Source: Diogma glabrata (lineage: Eukaryota > Arthropoda > Insecta > Diptera > Cylindrotomidae). From it: DNA of 64,000 nt. The stretch is taken from NCBI GenBank assembly GCA_963693315.1, contig OY856186.1, forward strand, positions 301,856,144 to 301,920,143. The letters are read 5' to 3'. Within the stretch, counting starts at the first letter, position 1, and every line of letters starts with the position of its first letter. The notes beneath the pieces were generated by a model. The model saw only the letters and a program-made list of their open reading frames with translations, was not told the DNA's origin and made no database searches. Positions 44,321-56,698 of the stretch are shown piece after piece. A program made the translations under genes and the position numbers.

Positions 44321-44838
44321 GGGCCCTATTCCCGAACACATATTTGTTAATCGACAATATTGTTAATTTCACCAAAATGCTTAACAACTTTGTTTAAAAA
44401 TGGTATTCAGTAACTCATATTTGTGACAAACAAATTATAACAAATTTTTACAAAATTATAACAGATTTTTGGTACTAGATTCGTACTTTTGACAACTAAC
44501 TTTTTTAATCTTAAAAGTTGCAAAATAAAATAAAAATATATTTAATAAATAAATATGTTTTAATGATATTTATATAAAAATATGATTATTTAATATTATT
44601 AAAGAGTTAATTTGGCGTTATAAATTAATTTTTACGCCAATCGATTCAATTTGTATAAAAAAGTCAACACACAAAACATAAAGCAAAATTGTGATTTTGA
44701 CAGTTACTATATTGTTCTTGTCAGATTCACAATATTGTGTTGAATTTTCACCAAATTGGTGTTACATAATACGAAATTCACAATATTGTGAGAATTTACA
44801 ATATTGTGATGACATTTATGTGTTCGGGAATAGGGCCC
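44321..44838. mobile_element. GGGCCCTATTCCCGAACAC inverted-repeat element, CTG TSD
   Basis: This is a 518-bp insert with perfect inverted ends of about 22 bp (GGGCCCTATTCCCGAACACA). CTG flanks both sides (44318-44320, 44839-44841). The uninterrupted sequence exists in the opposite arm at about 40740-40760 and agrees with one CTG lost. The interior carries palindromic ACAATATTGT-like motifs near both ends. A 3-bp TSD suggests PIF/Harbinger, though CTG is not the usual TWA target. Confidence 0.85.
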
Positions 44839-45293
44839 CTGTATTTTTGTCTCTAAAGTCACAATTGAGTTATTTTTCACTTTTTTGTGTTTTTTAAAGT
44901 CGGTTATATTTTGTTTTTTAAGTTTTTTATTTTTTCACTTTTAGTTTGGTTTTATACCCAAATGTCGGTTAAAAAGGCGTTTTTAATGTAATAACTAAGT
45001 CTCGGAATGTCTCAATGATAATCAAGTAATCAATGGTTTTTCGATTTTTTGAGAAAAAAAAGGTAAATTTCCTGTCACAGCAAATTATATTGGACCAACT
45101 CAGAATCTAAAGCAATATAATACAGCTCAAACCATCCAAATACAATAAGCGGTTTCGAAGAAATCGACGAAAATACATAAAATATACAGGTTTTTCCAAT
45201 TTTCTGAAAAACGGTAATAACCCAAAAAATATCTGTTATATCTGTAAAAGTTTTTAGAGAAAATATATGAACTATTTTCATTATTCATATTGT

Positions 45294-45562
45294 CAAATTT
45301 ATCTACTAAAAACTTACAAAACGGCATATCTAAATTTGACTGTGTAAAAAATAAACAAGATTGTATTTATCTATATAGCATTTTTACCAGTGTAAAATAA
45401 TGTTATTATTGTGTTCGCCTGTTATTATTCCATCTGTAGGCTAACACAATAATAATATTATTTTACACTGGTAAAAATGCTATATATAAATACAATCTTG
45501 TTTATTTTTTACACAGTCAAATTTAGATATGTCGTTTTGTAAGTTTTTAGTAGATGAATTTG
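45294..45562. repeat. Hairpin, about 118-bp arms
   Basis: The left arm 45294-45413 (CAAATTTATCTACTAAAAAC outermost) and the right arm 45434-45562 are nearly exact reverse complements around a loop of about 20 nt. Non-coding; frames inside are incidental. Confidence 0.85.
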
Positions 45563-45678
45563 CAAAGATTATCATTTATATTTACAAGCGTAGAAAAAAT
45601 AGCATTTGCTACGGGTGATAAAAACGTTTTTGCGTTCCTGAACTTATTCCACTCGACGCTATCGCGTCTCGTCACGCA

Positions 45679-45808
45679 AAAGAGACGTTTTCACCACTTG
45701 TATAAAAATCTACTATTTTCACGTCATAAAAAAAAAATGGTTAATATTTATTTTTTTCTATGACGTGAAAATAGTAGATTTTTATACAAGTGGCGAAAAC
45801 GTCTCTTT
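45679..45808. repeat. Hairpin, about 50-bp arms
   Basis: AAAGAGACGTTTTCACCACTTG, then TTTTCACGTCATA, is mirrored after a 28-nt loop. It is preceded by a GC-richer CGACGCTATCGCGTCTCGTCACG. Confidence 0.8.
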
Positions 45809-45829
45809 TTCAAGTGGTGAAAACGTCTT

Positions 45830-46135
45830 CCAAAGCAATCTTAATAGAATGCAATTTAAATCATTCAAATCGTATGAGCCGTTTTTGAGAAATCGGTAAA
45901 CAAACATACATCAACATTTATCAAAAAACACAGTTTTTTTCGTTTTTCTAGAAAACGGGTATTTTTACATCATAGAAAAAAACATGGAACAATCACGGCA
46001 TCTATTTAAATAGAATACAATTTAAATCATTAAAATCGAATGAGCCGTTTTTGAGAAATCGGTGAACAAACATCAATAGACATAAAAAAAAACCCAAGTG
46101 AAACACAGAACCTCCTTCTTTTTTGAAGTCGGTTA
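45830..46135. repeat. Two copies of a GAGCCGTTTTTGAGAAATCGG repeat
   Basis: AATTTAAATCATT, then the TGAGCCGTTTTTGAGAAATC block, occurs at about 45852-45905 and 46021-46075, ending with AACCTCCTTCTTTTTTGAAG at 46110-46130. That terminus resembles the widespread insect AACCGACTTCAAAAAAG repeats (family knowledge). Confidence 0.55.
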
Positions 46136-46679
46136 AAAACTGCAACTAAGAGAACTAAATCAATTTGTTAAATTGAATTAATTTTTAATTACTTGTGTCG
46201 TTTCGCACACAACCAGAGAATTTTTGATTTAATTTTTTTCGTGGGAATTTCAAAAATATATACGCTATTCCGGCTAGAATATTGTTCAGAACAGCGCTTG
46301 ATTTGGCACAGGGCGGCAAATTTTAGAATATATTACAAACTTTTGTAATTTTAAAATATATATTGACCACTAGTCGACAACCAACATGGCGATAATCCTC
46401 TATTGGAATATTCGAATTTTACAGCAAAATATTTATAAGCTTTCCAACGTTTATAAAGCTCATTCAACAAGAGGTCTACGATGGCGAGGTACTGAATTAA
46501 AAATTGAAATCAAATTTAAAATTTACAAACTTCAAATAATTTTGAATATTAATTTTATTTCATTCTTGAAATTACTCCCATCATCTTTCTTAAGCGATGA
46601 AATTTTTGACGCGCCAACGACTTCGTCAAAACATAGCCGATTTGACTATCAGTTTAAATATACTTGACATCAAAAACTC
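46136..46679. other. Unassigned DNA with a weak 93-residue ORF
   Basis: 46386-46667 is open from an ATG (MAIILYWNIRILQQNIYKLS), with moderate codon variety and no recognised family. I see no other feature. Confidence 0.2.
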
Positions 46680-48070
46680 ACAGATAAAATGATACTTCAC
46701 GTGCCTAGTTTTACAGCAGTTTGATTGTCCATGAAAATCCGAACCCATATTCAAACCTGGCAACAATTCCAGCTACAAACGATGTAGCCAGACTAACTGT
46801 TTTATGGCTTGTGATGCAGCAACATACTCAGACTCTATAGTTGACAATTACACTGAGTTTTGTTTTTCAGAGAACCAACTTAAAGCACCAGATCCCAACA
46901 TGAATAAATAACCTGTAGTAGATCTTCTAGAGTCTATATGACCACAATTAGATTCTACTCTAATAATATTAATAAAAAAAACAATTAAAATGTTTTTATT
47001 AATTATAAAATTTTTATTTTATTTAATTTTAAAAAGAGATGTTATCACTTCAAAAACCACAATAAATCTAAAATCTTATTTCTAAAATTTATATTTCAAT
47101 AATTATTTGAGTGATGCAAAAATCTGCATCACGATAAAAAATAGTTTTGTTTGTTTAATTCTCAAAACAATTTATTTTTAATAACTTAAATAATAATATT
47201 AGAAATACATATGTGCACTTCGATAAGATGAATTTTGTTTTATTTTATATTTTGAACTTAATAAATTTATAAGAATTTAATGTTTACAGTTTGTAAAAAA
47301 TATTATCTTTTGTTATTTAATAATTTTCTGGAATTCAAATATTTAAATGTTTTGAAAATTAAATGTGTCTGAGAATCTTGTTGTTTAATTATTGGGAAAT
47401 TAATTAATAAAATTACTGATAAAGAAACATGCATTATGGTATAACTAATATAACTAACATAACTAACTAGGGTTATGTAATATGACATTGACAGATGCAT
47501 ATGACAGAAATACAAATGACATAATTATTGTTGTTATGTTTCAGTTTGCGGATGTCACTCCAGCGTAATCAGTATCACTAAAACAAGGAAAATTATTAGT
47601 TTTAAAATTTGTGTAAAACATACCATAGTCAAGTGTTCTTTTAATGTATTTTAAAATTTGCTTGACAGCCTTCAAATGAATATCAGCCGGTTGTCCATGA
47701 AACGACTTGCATTATTGACTGCATAACAAATGTCTGGACGAGTTGCAACAGCCATATACATCAAACTGCCAATAGCCTTTCTGTATGTTGTTTTTTTTGT
47801 GTATCATCATTTGGATCTGATGGAGTTGTGACTGGATTACAATCCACCATAGTGAATCTCTGCAAAATCTTACGACTGTATGCTGATTGTTGAACATAAA
47901 TTGAGCCATCGACTTAACGATCAATTTGCAAGCCCAAAAAACAATCTGCCCCTAAAACTTTCACCTTAAATTCAGTCTCCATATATATATTAAGTTTTTC
48001 ATCACCAGCTTTTCGTTATCATGATTAATAAAAACACACGAATCTGCTTCAGAAACATAAAAATTAAAAA
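46680..48070 (-). pseudogene. Ty1/copia pol relic: RT end and RNase H
   Basis: Read on the minus strand: SEADSCVFINHDNEKL near 48040; FKVKVLGADCFLGLQIDR; YVQQSAYSRKILQRFTMVDC with NPVTTPSDPND; then a stop-ridden region with SDTDYAGVTSAN. After an intervening insert (46948-47545) comes RRSTTGYLFMLGSGALSWFS, then STIESEYVAASQAIKQLVWL and HVKYHF. These are standard copia RT-thumb and RNase H blocks in the right order. Many stops and frameshifts are present. The upstream RT part lies at 49420-49690 beyond the inserted repeat. No LTRs recognised. Confidence 0.85.
46948..47545. other. AT-rich insert within the copia RNase H region
   Basis: This is about 600 bp with no copia homology, between the two halves of the SDTDYAG...RRSTTGY region. 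I could not define inverted ends or a target duplication. Confidence 0.5.
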
Positions 48071-49400
48071 TATGGAGGGGCTGTAATCTCACAGCTCTGA
48101 GATATCAAGACTTCGGTCTGGAGTAAGGGTTTGTATATAATTTTCGGCAAAATACTTTTATGAGGGATGGATTTAGTTTTGGGCAGCGATGTATTTCAAA
48201 CATAACTCTTTGTTAAAGTACAAGTATTTTTTATCTGTGTTTAAAAATTTATTACAAAACTAACACGAAACATCAATACGTTGCCGGAAAATTATAATCA
48301 AAATTCGAAAAATATTGTTAAATTAAATGAAATCAAACTTTTTCAAAATTCCAAAATTTAGAATAAAATCAAATATTTAATTTTTTCTAAATTCCAATAA
48401 TATTTCAAAAATTCTTAAATATTCAAACTTTTTCTAAAATTCTAAAAATATTGCAAAAATTATTACAAAATCAAAAATTGAAAATTTTTTCAAAATTCCA
48501 AAAATTATAATAAAATCAAAAATTTTAAAATTTTTCAAAATTCTAAAAATATTCCAAAAATTCTTACAAAATCAAAACTTAAAACTTTTCCCGAAATTCT
48601 AAAAATATTGCAAAAATTATTACAAAATCAAAAATACAAACTTTTTCAAAATTCCAAAAATATTTCAAAAACTATAACAAATTCAAAAATTTCCATGTCC
48701 AATTTCATTCTAAATTACATTTACGTCATAAAAACAGCTACATTTCTTTTCCAAAAAATTGGCTAAAAAAATAAATGAAATCATTTTTTGACACACTTGA
48801 CATTAATTTTTGACAAACTTATAATGCCATAATTCTCAATAATGATAATAAAATATCATGTCATACAAACTATTAATTTTATTTTTTTCTAAAAAAAATT
48901 GGGTAAAGAATGAATACAAACCTTTCTCTTGACACACTTGACAACATTTTTTGACAAATTTCTAATGCAATAATCTAGTTTTTGATCTCACATATACCGA
49001 TCCCAACCATCAAGATTTCTCCAAATTTAATGTTCCTACTCGTAATCACTTAAAATAAACGTTTTTTAAGCCAAAAATATGAAAATTTGCTATTTGTGAC
49101 ACACATAATGATTTTTTTGACACACTTCCGGTACAGTTATCGAACACAGCGTCCTTTCGGACCTGTCCCTTGAGTATACATATTTTTAGAAAAAAAAGTT
49201 TTTTGAAATCCCTCCAGCCGTTTTCCCTGCAGCGTAGGTAATGACGGACGGCCGGCCGACAGACAGAGATTCATTTTTTTTTTGCCTTTTTAGAATCAGT
49301 AGGTCCTGAAAAACGTCGAGAATTGCCAAAAAAGTGGGGTTAAGAATTTTACTTTTGGCTCATGAATGTAATACTTAGGTCTTTCAGACCGAAGTAATAT
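48071..49400 (+). repeat. Unclassified repeat family, copy B, inside copia
   Basis: Starts TATGGAGGGGCTGTAATCTC, with the AATTCCAAAAATATT minisatellite-like section (48320-48690), TGACACACTTGAC motifs (48790-48960) and the GACGGACGGCCGGCCGACAG block (49232). It ends with the hairpin GGTCTTTCAGACC and GAAGTAATA (49378-49399). The copia frame is interrupted on each side, so the edges are set within a few bases. No coding capacity. Confidence 0.85.
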
Positions 49401-49419
49401 TTAATGAAATTTGAAAATT

Positions 49420-49690
49420 TTATGTTCCAACATCGTAATGCTCGCATCAAGCCATCCAAATTTTTCAAAAGCTTACAAACTCTCATGCTTTTATTATCAG
49501 ATCCTTTTGGTTGAGATATATATGCACATCCTTCTCTAGTTCAGCATATAAAAACGCCGTTTTTATATCAAACTGCCGTAAAATCAACTTTTCAGCTGCT
49601 GCAATTGCCAAAATTGCTCTTATAGACGTAAATTTTACAACAGAACTGAATGTTTCAGTTAAAGAAAGTGTTCAAGTGAAATCACGAGTT
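49420..49690 (-). pseudogene. Ty1/copia RT, upstream fragment
   Basis: The minus strand reads NETFSSVVKFTSIRAILAIA, then RQFDIKTAFLYAELEKDVHI, and in another frame VCKLLKNLDGLMRALRCWNI and KFSNFIK. This is the first half of the copia RT, in order with the 46680-48070 fragment. FDIKTAFLY holds the first catalytic Asp. Confidence 0.85.
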
Positions 49691-50450
49691 ATACTTGTTA
49701 CGTATCTTATTTAGTTTTAGAGTTATTTTGAAGAGAAGGTACGTTTTTAAGAAATTTGAAGTATACATTTTTCATTATCATCATACTTCTTTCAAAAACT
49801 ACGCGTTCTAATGCCGCTAAACTTCTGCATCTCATGACTAATACTAAAATGCAGCTATCTGTAAAAGGATAACGAATATTATGGATTTTGTTGGGAATAG
49901 TTGAAATTTTAACGCTGATTTTTTTTTTAAATTCGAGTTGCTCACCGTTTTTGTATCGTAACTCGCTAAGTTTTAAAGGACACGAAGTAAACAAGTACTT
50001 ATTTTAAAGGTATTGCTAAGCATTATAAAAATTATTTAGAAGTTTTCTCTGAAAAATTCAACGCTTTCCATTTTTTAACGTTGAATATTTCGAACCTTCG
50101 TTGAATCCTTCGCTTTTGGCTTAAAAAACTCATACCAAAACCAATCTCTTTTTCGTTTTAAACTTGATTTTTGTTCATTTCAACTTTTTTGATAGAACGC
50201 TAAGTTTTTGAGTTATGTGAAAAACCGTAAAAAAACATGCTTATTTGATCGAAAAATGCAAGTTTTCAATTGCGAATAACTCGAAAAAGATCGATCTATG
50301 AAAAAAGCGGTTTAGAATATTTTCACTTAAAATGTGTTATCTATTTTCGGGGTTATTTTGAGTGAAAAAAATTCCACCCACGAGAAGGGGTGGCATCCAC
50401 CCCCAGGGAAAAAGCGCAAATCATCGCTTCACACACAGCCATACTTATAG
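49691..50450. other. Repeat-like DNA, unclassified
   Basis: The CGAATAACTCGAAAAAGATCG and CCACCCACGAGAAGGGGTGG blocks near 50265-50395 are of a type seen repeatedly in insect genomes (family knowledge), but I cannot set edges. No gene. Confidence 0.35.
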
Positions 50451-50459
50451 ATGCATTAA

Positions 50460-50709
50460 TTTTTTTTTATTAAGGAGAAAGAAGCAGATCCTGTTTGGTC
50501 CAGGCGCCCGGTTGTGGCATGTACTTTTAACGTCCTGCCCGGATGTGGGTAAACTAAAACAAGTTTTAGTAGGGCATTTCACAGTCGGCACCTACCAGAT
50601 AACAAACTAGGTTTTTCTCTTCTTGAATACCTTATCTATCCTGTTTAACTAAGTCTGTCCTATGATCCAGCGTGGTAGGGAAGGCAGCATAGATTTAAAT
50701 CGTGGCATT
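50460..50709 (-). mobile_element. Short retroposon with 9-bp target duplication
   Basis: This is a 250-bp G+C-richer insert with a poly(T) run at its left edge (50460-50468, a poly(A) tail on the minus strand). It is flanked by ATGCATTAA on both sides (50451-50459, 50710-50718). The minus strand carries TAGGTGCCGACTGTGAAATG and CCGGGCAGGACGTTAAAAG. No ORF or tRNA boxes found, so it is a 5'-truncated LINE tail or a non-tRNA SINE. The 82-residue plus-strand frame across it is incidental. Confidence 0.85.
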
Positions 50710-50718
50710 ATGCATTAA

Positions 50719-53700
50719 AGTCAGGCGAAACTTTCCTTAGCATTTTTGGTATTAAGTTTTTCCGTTTTGTTTTTTATTTCTATAGTTACAAAAACAGAGC
50801 ATTTTGGTTTAGTTATTTTGGAGAAAAACGAGTCTGCGCTGGTCAAGCTGAAGAGCAGTTAAAAAATGTCAATTGAAATCAAACGGCCCAAGCCCTGTCG
50901 TAAAAATATAAACGTTTTTGTTCATTAAACTACTAATTTAAAGAGTATTGGATTAGTGACGAGATTTCTTAAAAAATTAATCCTATCGGTGCTAATTTAC
51001 TATCTTTAAAAAATTGAATTACTGCCAACGTTTTTAAAAAATTAAATTTAGGTCCAATGTCAGTTTAGAAATGCCTGCTTTATGTCAGTTTATAAAAATT
51101 TGCAGTATTGCAGAGAATTTTCTCGGCGTTATGTTATCGGTACTATGACAGTCGGCGCTATTTCATGGAGGATTTTAAAAGAAAAAAATCTTTACGAAAA
51201 AACTCCTTTTAAAAAACTTTTTTGAAATATTCATTTACAGAAAAGTTTAAAAAAAACTTTTTTGGTAATTGTCCGCCTGTAATATTGAAAAAAATATATT
51301 GCGCAATATTTCACGCCTGTTTGCTCATCTGATATGTCAAAATATTATTTTTTATTAAGTGTATTTGATTGTAATGAAACCAACTGATTCTCTACAATTT
51401 TTACATTCTTGAAGTAAACAAGTGTTTACTTATTCTTGCTTCACATAAAAACGTAAATAGTTATTCTTTGCACGTAAAAACAAAACTGTAAACTCAAACT
51501 TGGTAGTTGTTTTATTCATAATAAAACAACTTAAAGAAAGAACATATATTTCTTTTATTATTTTCTAAAAAAAAACGTCAACGAACTACATCAATTTATT
51601 TGAAATGTATAGTAAATATAATACAAAAGTTTGCGATAATTCCACCTGATACTGTAAATTAAGATACTTCAAACACGATTTACAATCAAGACATCTCAAT
51701 CTAAAAAGAAAATCTTCACGACAAATTTTTTTTTTAAATCAACTTAAGATATGATTGAAATGCAAAAAATAAAATAAATGTAAAAAATATAAAGATTGGA
51801 AAATTTAGAAGGGGGCTGCTGAAAATTCTCGTTAAATTTGGAAAAAAAAAACAATGTTTTATTTAAATTTTGTTAATAGGAATGTAAAGAAAGTACGACA
51901 AAAATTGATTATAAGAAAATGTATTTTTCCGTTTCAACGATATTTTCGATGACAATGATGATGGAAAATTAGAATAAATAATGTATAATGTATAAGTTTT
52001 TTGCTTCTTTTGTTTCTATGATGAATATTTCTTACTTATTTAATGTGGTTTGAAGAACATCTTTAAATTAACCATAAACAGTTATTGTTGTTGTTTTTAT
52101 TCATGATAAAATGTTTTTATGTCAACCGTAATAAAACCACAAAATTATTGTAAACGAAATTTCGTTAATTGAATTGAGTTAAATACGAGCTATCGATTTT
52201 TCTTTATGATTTATAAATAATTAATGATGCGTATAATATTTATTCATACAAAATAGTTTTTGATTATTAATTGTAGGACTATTTAAAAGCAGATATAAAC
52301 TTATATAACCATAAGTTAGTTACATAAAATTAATTACTTTATTTTAATATTCTTAAATCAAGTTTAATCTTTTATCAATAAAGCTTATCTAAGCTAAAGA
52401 AAATCTTACATAAACTTTGCTCTTCTTTACCAAAATCGAATTCCTAATTTATGTCTTCATATTTCTTTTTAATTTTCTTCTAAATGTAAAAACTTTTATT
52501 TCAATTTATTAACTCATAGATTCTTTTTCAATAAATAACAATTTCAAAGTGTACAGTGGTCGTATTTTCAGTAGCTAGGAAGGTAAACATTAGTTTGAGG
52601 TTATGCTGTAGGATATGAAATTGTAAAGGATTTGCTTAAATAGAAGCTTGGATAAATTTATCGTAAGTTCTGGCAGATTTGGTGGGAAAGAGAAATAAGG
52701 TGATGCAATAAGGTTGTTATGGTTAGTTATGATAAAGGATATACAAATATTTTTATCATAAACTTGTTCTCAACATGTTTTATGGTTTGTTTCAATTGAT
52801 CCAGTTTTTGCATTTTAAGTTGAGGTGGGAGGTGTTTAAGAGCTTTTCTATCAAATCAACATATTGCAATCTGCATCACCTTGAAAGTTCGGAAAAAAGT
52901 TCCTGTTGGATCTTTATAACCATATAGAATAAATGAAAACAAGAGACGGGCAACTAACAAAAACGTATACACATATAAATATATATATTAGACCGCCCAA
53001 TTCGTTGTATGGAAAAAGTAACTTTTGTCTCTAATTTTAAAAGCACAAGCGTATGTACGCTTTTTGGGTTCCAATAAATACAAACAATCAAAAATTGGGG
53101 CGACCAACCTAGTAAACAACTTGCACTCGCTCATTAGCGACCAAAAAAGTCAGATCTTTATGCGTCAACGGTCAACCTTTAAATCACAGTAAATCCCGAA
53201 GAAAAAGTACGATTTTCAACTTCAATGCCTAGTTTCACATCTAAATTTCATTAAATCTAATGTTTTTACGAGTTTTGCCGGTTTAAATTGAAAACATCCA
53301 GACACGATCAAAAATATAGTGTCCCCTCGAAATATAGACACTCTCTAAAATATAATGCATTTGTGAACCTAATCTGTACATCAAATTTCTATTTTTTACC
53401 TAATGCAGACGCTATATTTTAGTTTAAGCCATAGCCATAGCTTAAGCCATGGTTTTATAGGCAAAAAAATGTTATTCAATTCGATTTACTTCGGATTGCA
53501 TATCTACGTGGGGTTGTTCCATCCGTAGATCAAAATGAACAAAAATATTAAAAATCAATTACGATATACAAGATTTCTTTCAAACGCTCATGGTCGGTTA
53601 GTAAAAATGTTGATTTTGTTATTTATTAAATTACAACTACTTTGGTGACCAAAGCCAAATTGTCACATATGACAACGGTTGTCATAAAAAACTTTTTCCG

Positions 53701-53808
53701 TACGGTTATTTCAATAATAAATATATTTTGCATAACAAATATAAATTTTTTATTTAAAAGATTAAGTATTATTTGCATGCAACTTTTTCAAATGATTTGA
53801 AAAATTAA
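50719..53808. other. 3.1 kb of AT-rich DNA without assignable features
   Basis: No ORF above chance, no terminal repeats and no splice-bounded exon I would defend. Base composition is about uniform. 52980-53420 is slightly G+C-richer but has no readable frame. Confidence 0.4.
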
Positions 53809-53833
53809 TGAATAGATATGTCATCTAACTTAA

Positions 53834-55600
53834 CCCCGCCATTTTTAAGAAAATTAAAAACAAAGATTGTGCTGTATTGTGCTACAGTTGTGCTGGATGT
53901 GCTACTCAGAAAGAATGCCATATCACCAATGGAAAAAAGTTGGCACGCTGAAATAATTTTTCGAGCAGAATTTAGCCCCGCCATTTTCAAAAATCAGAAA
54001 AACAAAGGTTGTTCTGTATTGTCCTCGAGTTGTGCTGGTTGTGCTATTTAGAAAAAATTTCATATCCCTAGTGGAAAAATTTTATAACACTAAAATCATT
54101 TTTTCGAGTAAAAGTTAGCCCCGCAATTTTGGAAAAAAAAGAAAAACAAAGGATCTGCTGTACGGTGTTAGAGTTGTGCTAGTTGTGCTATTCAAGAACA
54201 AATTTGTACCACCAACAGAATAATTTAAACACGCTAAAACGATTTTTCGAGTAGAAGTTAGCCTCGCCATTTTGAAAAAAATTAAAAGCAAAGGTTGTGC
54301 TGTATTGTGCTAGGGTTGTGCTGGTTGTGCTACTCAGAAATAGTTCATATTATCAATGAAAAAAAGTTGGCACGCTAAAATGACTTTTCGAGCAGAAGTT
54401 ATCCCCGCCATTTTGAAAAAAATGAAAACCAAAGGTTGTGCTGTATTGTACTCGAGTTGTGCTGGTTGTGCTACTTAGACAAAAATTTCGTAGCCCTAAC
54501 AGAATTTTTTTACAAAATTAGCATCATTTTTTTCGAATAGAAGTTAGCCCCGCCATTTTGGAAGAAATCAAAAACATAAGAAGTGCTGTATTGTGTTATA
54601 GTTGTGCTGGTTGTGCTACTGAAAAAATATCGTATCACCAACAGAATAATTAAAACCACGCTAAAACCATTTTTCGAATGAAAGTTAGCCCCGCCATTTT
54701 GTAAAAATCAAAGAAGAAAGGTTGTGCTGTATTGTGCTACAGTTGTGCTGGATGTGCCACTCAAAAAGAATCCCATATCAACAATGAATAAAAGTTGGCA
54801 CGCTAAAACGATTTTTCGAGTAGAAGGAAATTTTCGAGCAGAAAGCATTCGAGCAGAAGATTGAGCAGAAGATTAAGCAGAAGTTAGCCCCGCCATTGTG
54901 AAAAAAATGAAAAACAAAGGTTGTGCTGTATTGTACTCTAGTTGTGCTGGTTGTGCTACTCAGAAAGAATTGCATATAAGCAATGAATAAAAGTTAGCAG
55001 ACTAAACCGATTTTTGGAGCAGAAGTTAGCCCCGCCACTTATAAAAAAATAAAAAACAAAGGTTGTACTGTGTTGTGCCTGAGTTGTGCTGGTTGTGCTA
55101 CTCAGAGAAAAATTTCGTATTCGTAAAAGAAAAATTTTATAACGCTAACATCATTTCTTCAAATAGAAGTTAGCCCCGTCATTTTGGAAAAAAACTAAAT
55201 TGAGTGCTGTATTGTGTTAAAGTTGCGCAAGCTGTGCTAACTCCAAAACAAATTCGTACCCACCAACGAAAAAATTTAAACACGCTAAAACGATCTTTCG
55301 AGTAGAAGTTAGCCCCGCCATTTAACAAAACATAAAAAAAGGATGTTGTGCTGTATTATACCATAATTGTGCTGGATGTGCTACTCAAAAAAAATTCCAT
55401 ACTACCAATGCAAAAATTTGGTACGCACGAACAATTTTTTGATTAGAAGTTAGCCCCGTCGTTTTTGAAAAAATGAAAAACAAAAATTTTGTATATGTAG
55501 TGGTATGAAATTTTGTTTGAGCTGGCTGCTTAGAGATAGATTCTATATACCCAATGAAAAATATTTTTACGCTAGCATCATTTATTCTTGTAGGAATCAG
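53834..55600 (+). repeat. Left tandem array, about 142-bp unit, 12 copies
   Basis: The CCCCGCC anchors lie at 53834, 53976, 54119, 54262, 54403, 54548, 54689, 54888, 55030, 55174, 55313 and 55454. Spacing is 139-145 except one 199-bp unit, in which GAGCAGAAG-like words are reiterated (54820-54885). Each unit has TTGTGCTGTATTGTGCTA, TTGTGCTGGTTGTGCTACTC, TTGGCACGCTAAAA and TTTTTCGAGTAGAAGTTAG. The unit is not a multiple of three, so the short ORFs across it are not genes. Confidence 0.95.
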
Positions 55601-55749
55601 TGTAATCATTAATTTATAAGTACTAATAATGTAAGTGACACCTGGTGTCCGATAGCATAAATGAATCTTGCCTGTTTTGTATATGAGCAATTTCACGCAA
55701 GTTCAGCAAATTTTTGGGAAATTTTGACTTGACCCATTTTAATTTTGGT

Positions 55750-56340
55750 TATTTTTTGTTTATAGATAGTCTTTCATAAATAAAAAATACAAGTTCTCTT
55801 AGAATTTTTTTTTTCGACCAGGGGTCTTCACAGGGTGCCCCTCAATTTTTTGTTATTTTGTGATGTGAGTGCATTTTGACGAGCGATTGTAGAAAAACTA
55901 CTGAATCGATTTTCATAAATGATATGTCGTTGAATAGGTATTAGAACAAAGTTTTTAAAAATGTACACTGTTAATTTTTTGAAATAATTTTTAACGGTGT
56001 AACATAAGAAAAAAACGGTGTAATTGAAAAAAGATGGCATAGCCTCTTTTTTTTTTTTTTTTTTAAACTAAATTGAAGCTTATTTTATATCTAACCACTT
56101 GTGAAAGTTGAGGACACGCGTTATTTTTTGTTTTAAAGATAAAATTCGTTGTGCATATGACTGTCGGGAATGAGTTTTTTTTGTTCTGAAGGAAAATTAT
56201 AAAAATCGCGTTATAAACTAAGAGATTTTTTTTTATGTTAAATATCAAATATTTTATTATTAGATGAACTTTTTAAAATATTATAAAAATTATATATGTT
56301 ATGTTAAAAATTATATATAAATAAATACAATTGTTAAAAA
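55750..56340. repeat. Inner left arm of the foldback
   Basis: Matches the reverse complement of about 58080-58670, including CAGGGGTCTTCACAGGGTGC, the poly(T) run at 56048-56062 and AGTTGAGGACACGCGTTATT. Non-coding. The segment that follows (56340-56460) is repeated directly at 56697-56800. Confidence 0.85.
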
Positions 56341-56698
56341 TGATTTACTTATTTTACAAACAGAAGTTTCTTTTGAATAGGAAAGCACTTCTGCAATTAT
56401 TTTCTTTGTATTAGATGGCATAAAAAATGAAATGTTTATTTATCACTTTTAGTAATCACTTGTCACTCTTATAAAAAATAATTTGACAGTCTTGACTGCA
56501 AACAAAAAAGCCGTATAAACAACTAAATCTATTTAGGAACTTTTGACTGGAGAAGTATTATGTTCGTATTATGTTATTATGGAATCATAAAGTAAAAGAT
56601 TGTTTTTCAACATTAAATTACAAATATTTTATTATTGAATAAACTTTTTAAAATATCATACAAATTATATATGTGAAAATAAATATAGTTATTAAAAA

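Larger units (their letters stand above)
40687..44906. mobile_element. Composite bounded by about 150-bp inverted repeats
   Basis: 40687-40835 (CGACTTCAAAAAACACC, then CTCAATTGTGACTTTAGAGAC, then the ACAGACAAAAA block) is mirrored at 44215-44320 plus 44839-44906; the mirrored arm is split by the GGGCCC element. Inside are a hairpin, a MITE, an inverted SINE structure and a LINE. TIRs beginning CGACTTCAAAAAA are common in insect mariner-type repeats. Whether the whole 4.2 kb moved as one unit is not shown. Confidence 0.55.

Noticed and set aside
49377..49400. Helitron 3' end (hairpin GGTCTTTCAGACC)
   Set aside because: The hairpin is real, but no CTRR follows it in either orientation and no TC start is seen at the other end.
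53818..55110. Short plus and minus ORFs across the foldback arms, seemingly encoding Cys- and Ser-rich peptides
   Set aside because: They are translations of the 142-bp tandem unit. The unit length is not a multiple of three, so no frame persists, and equivalent frames appear on the opposite arm and strand.
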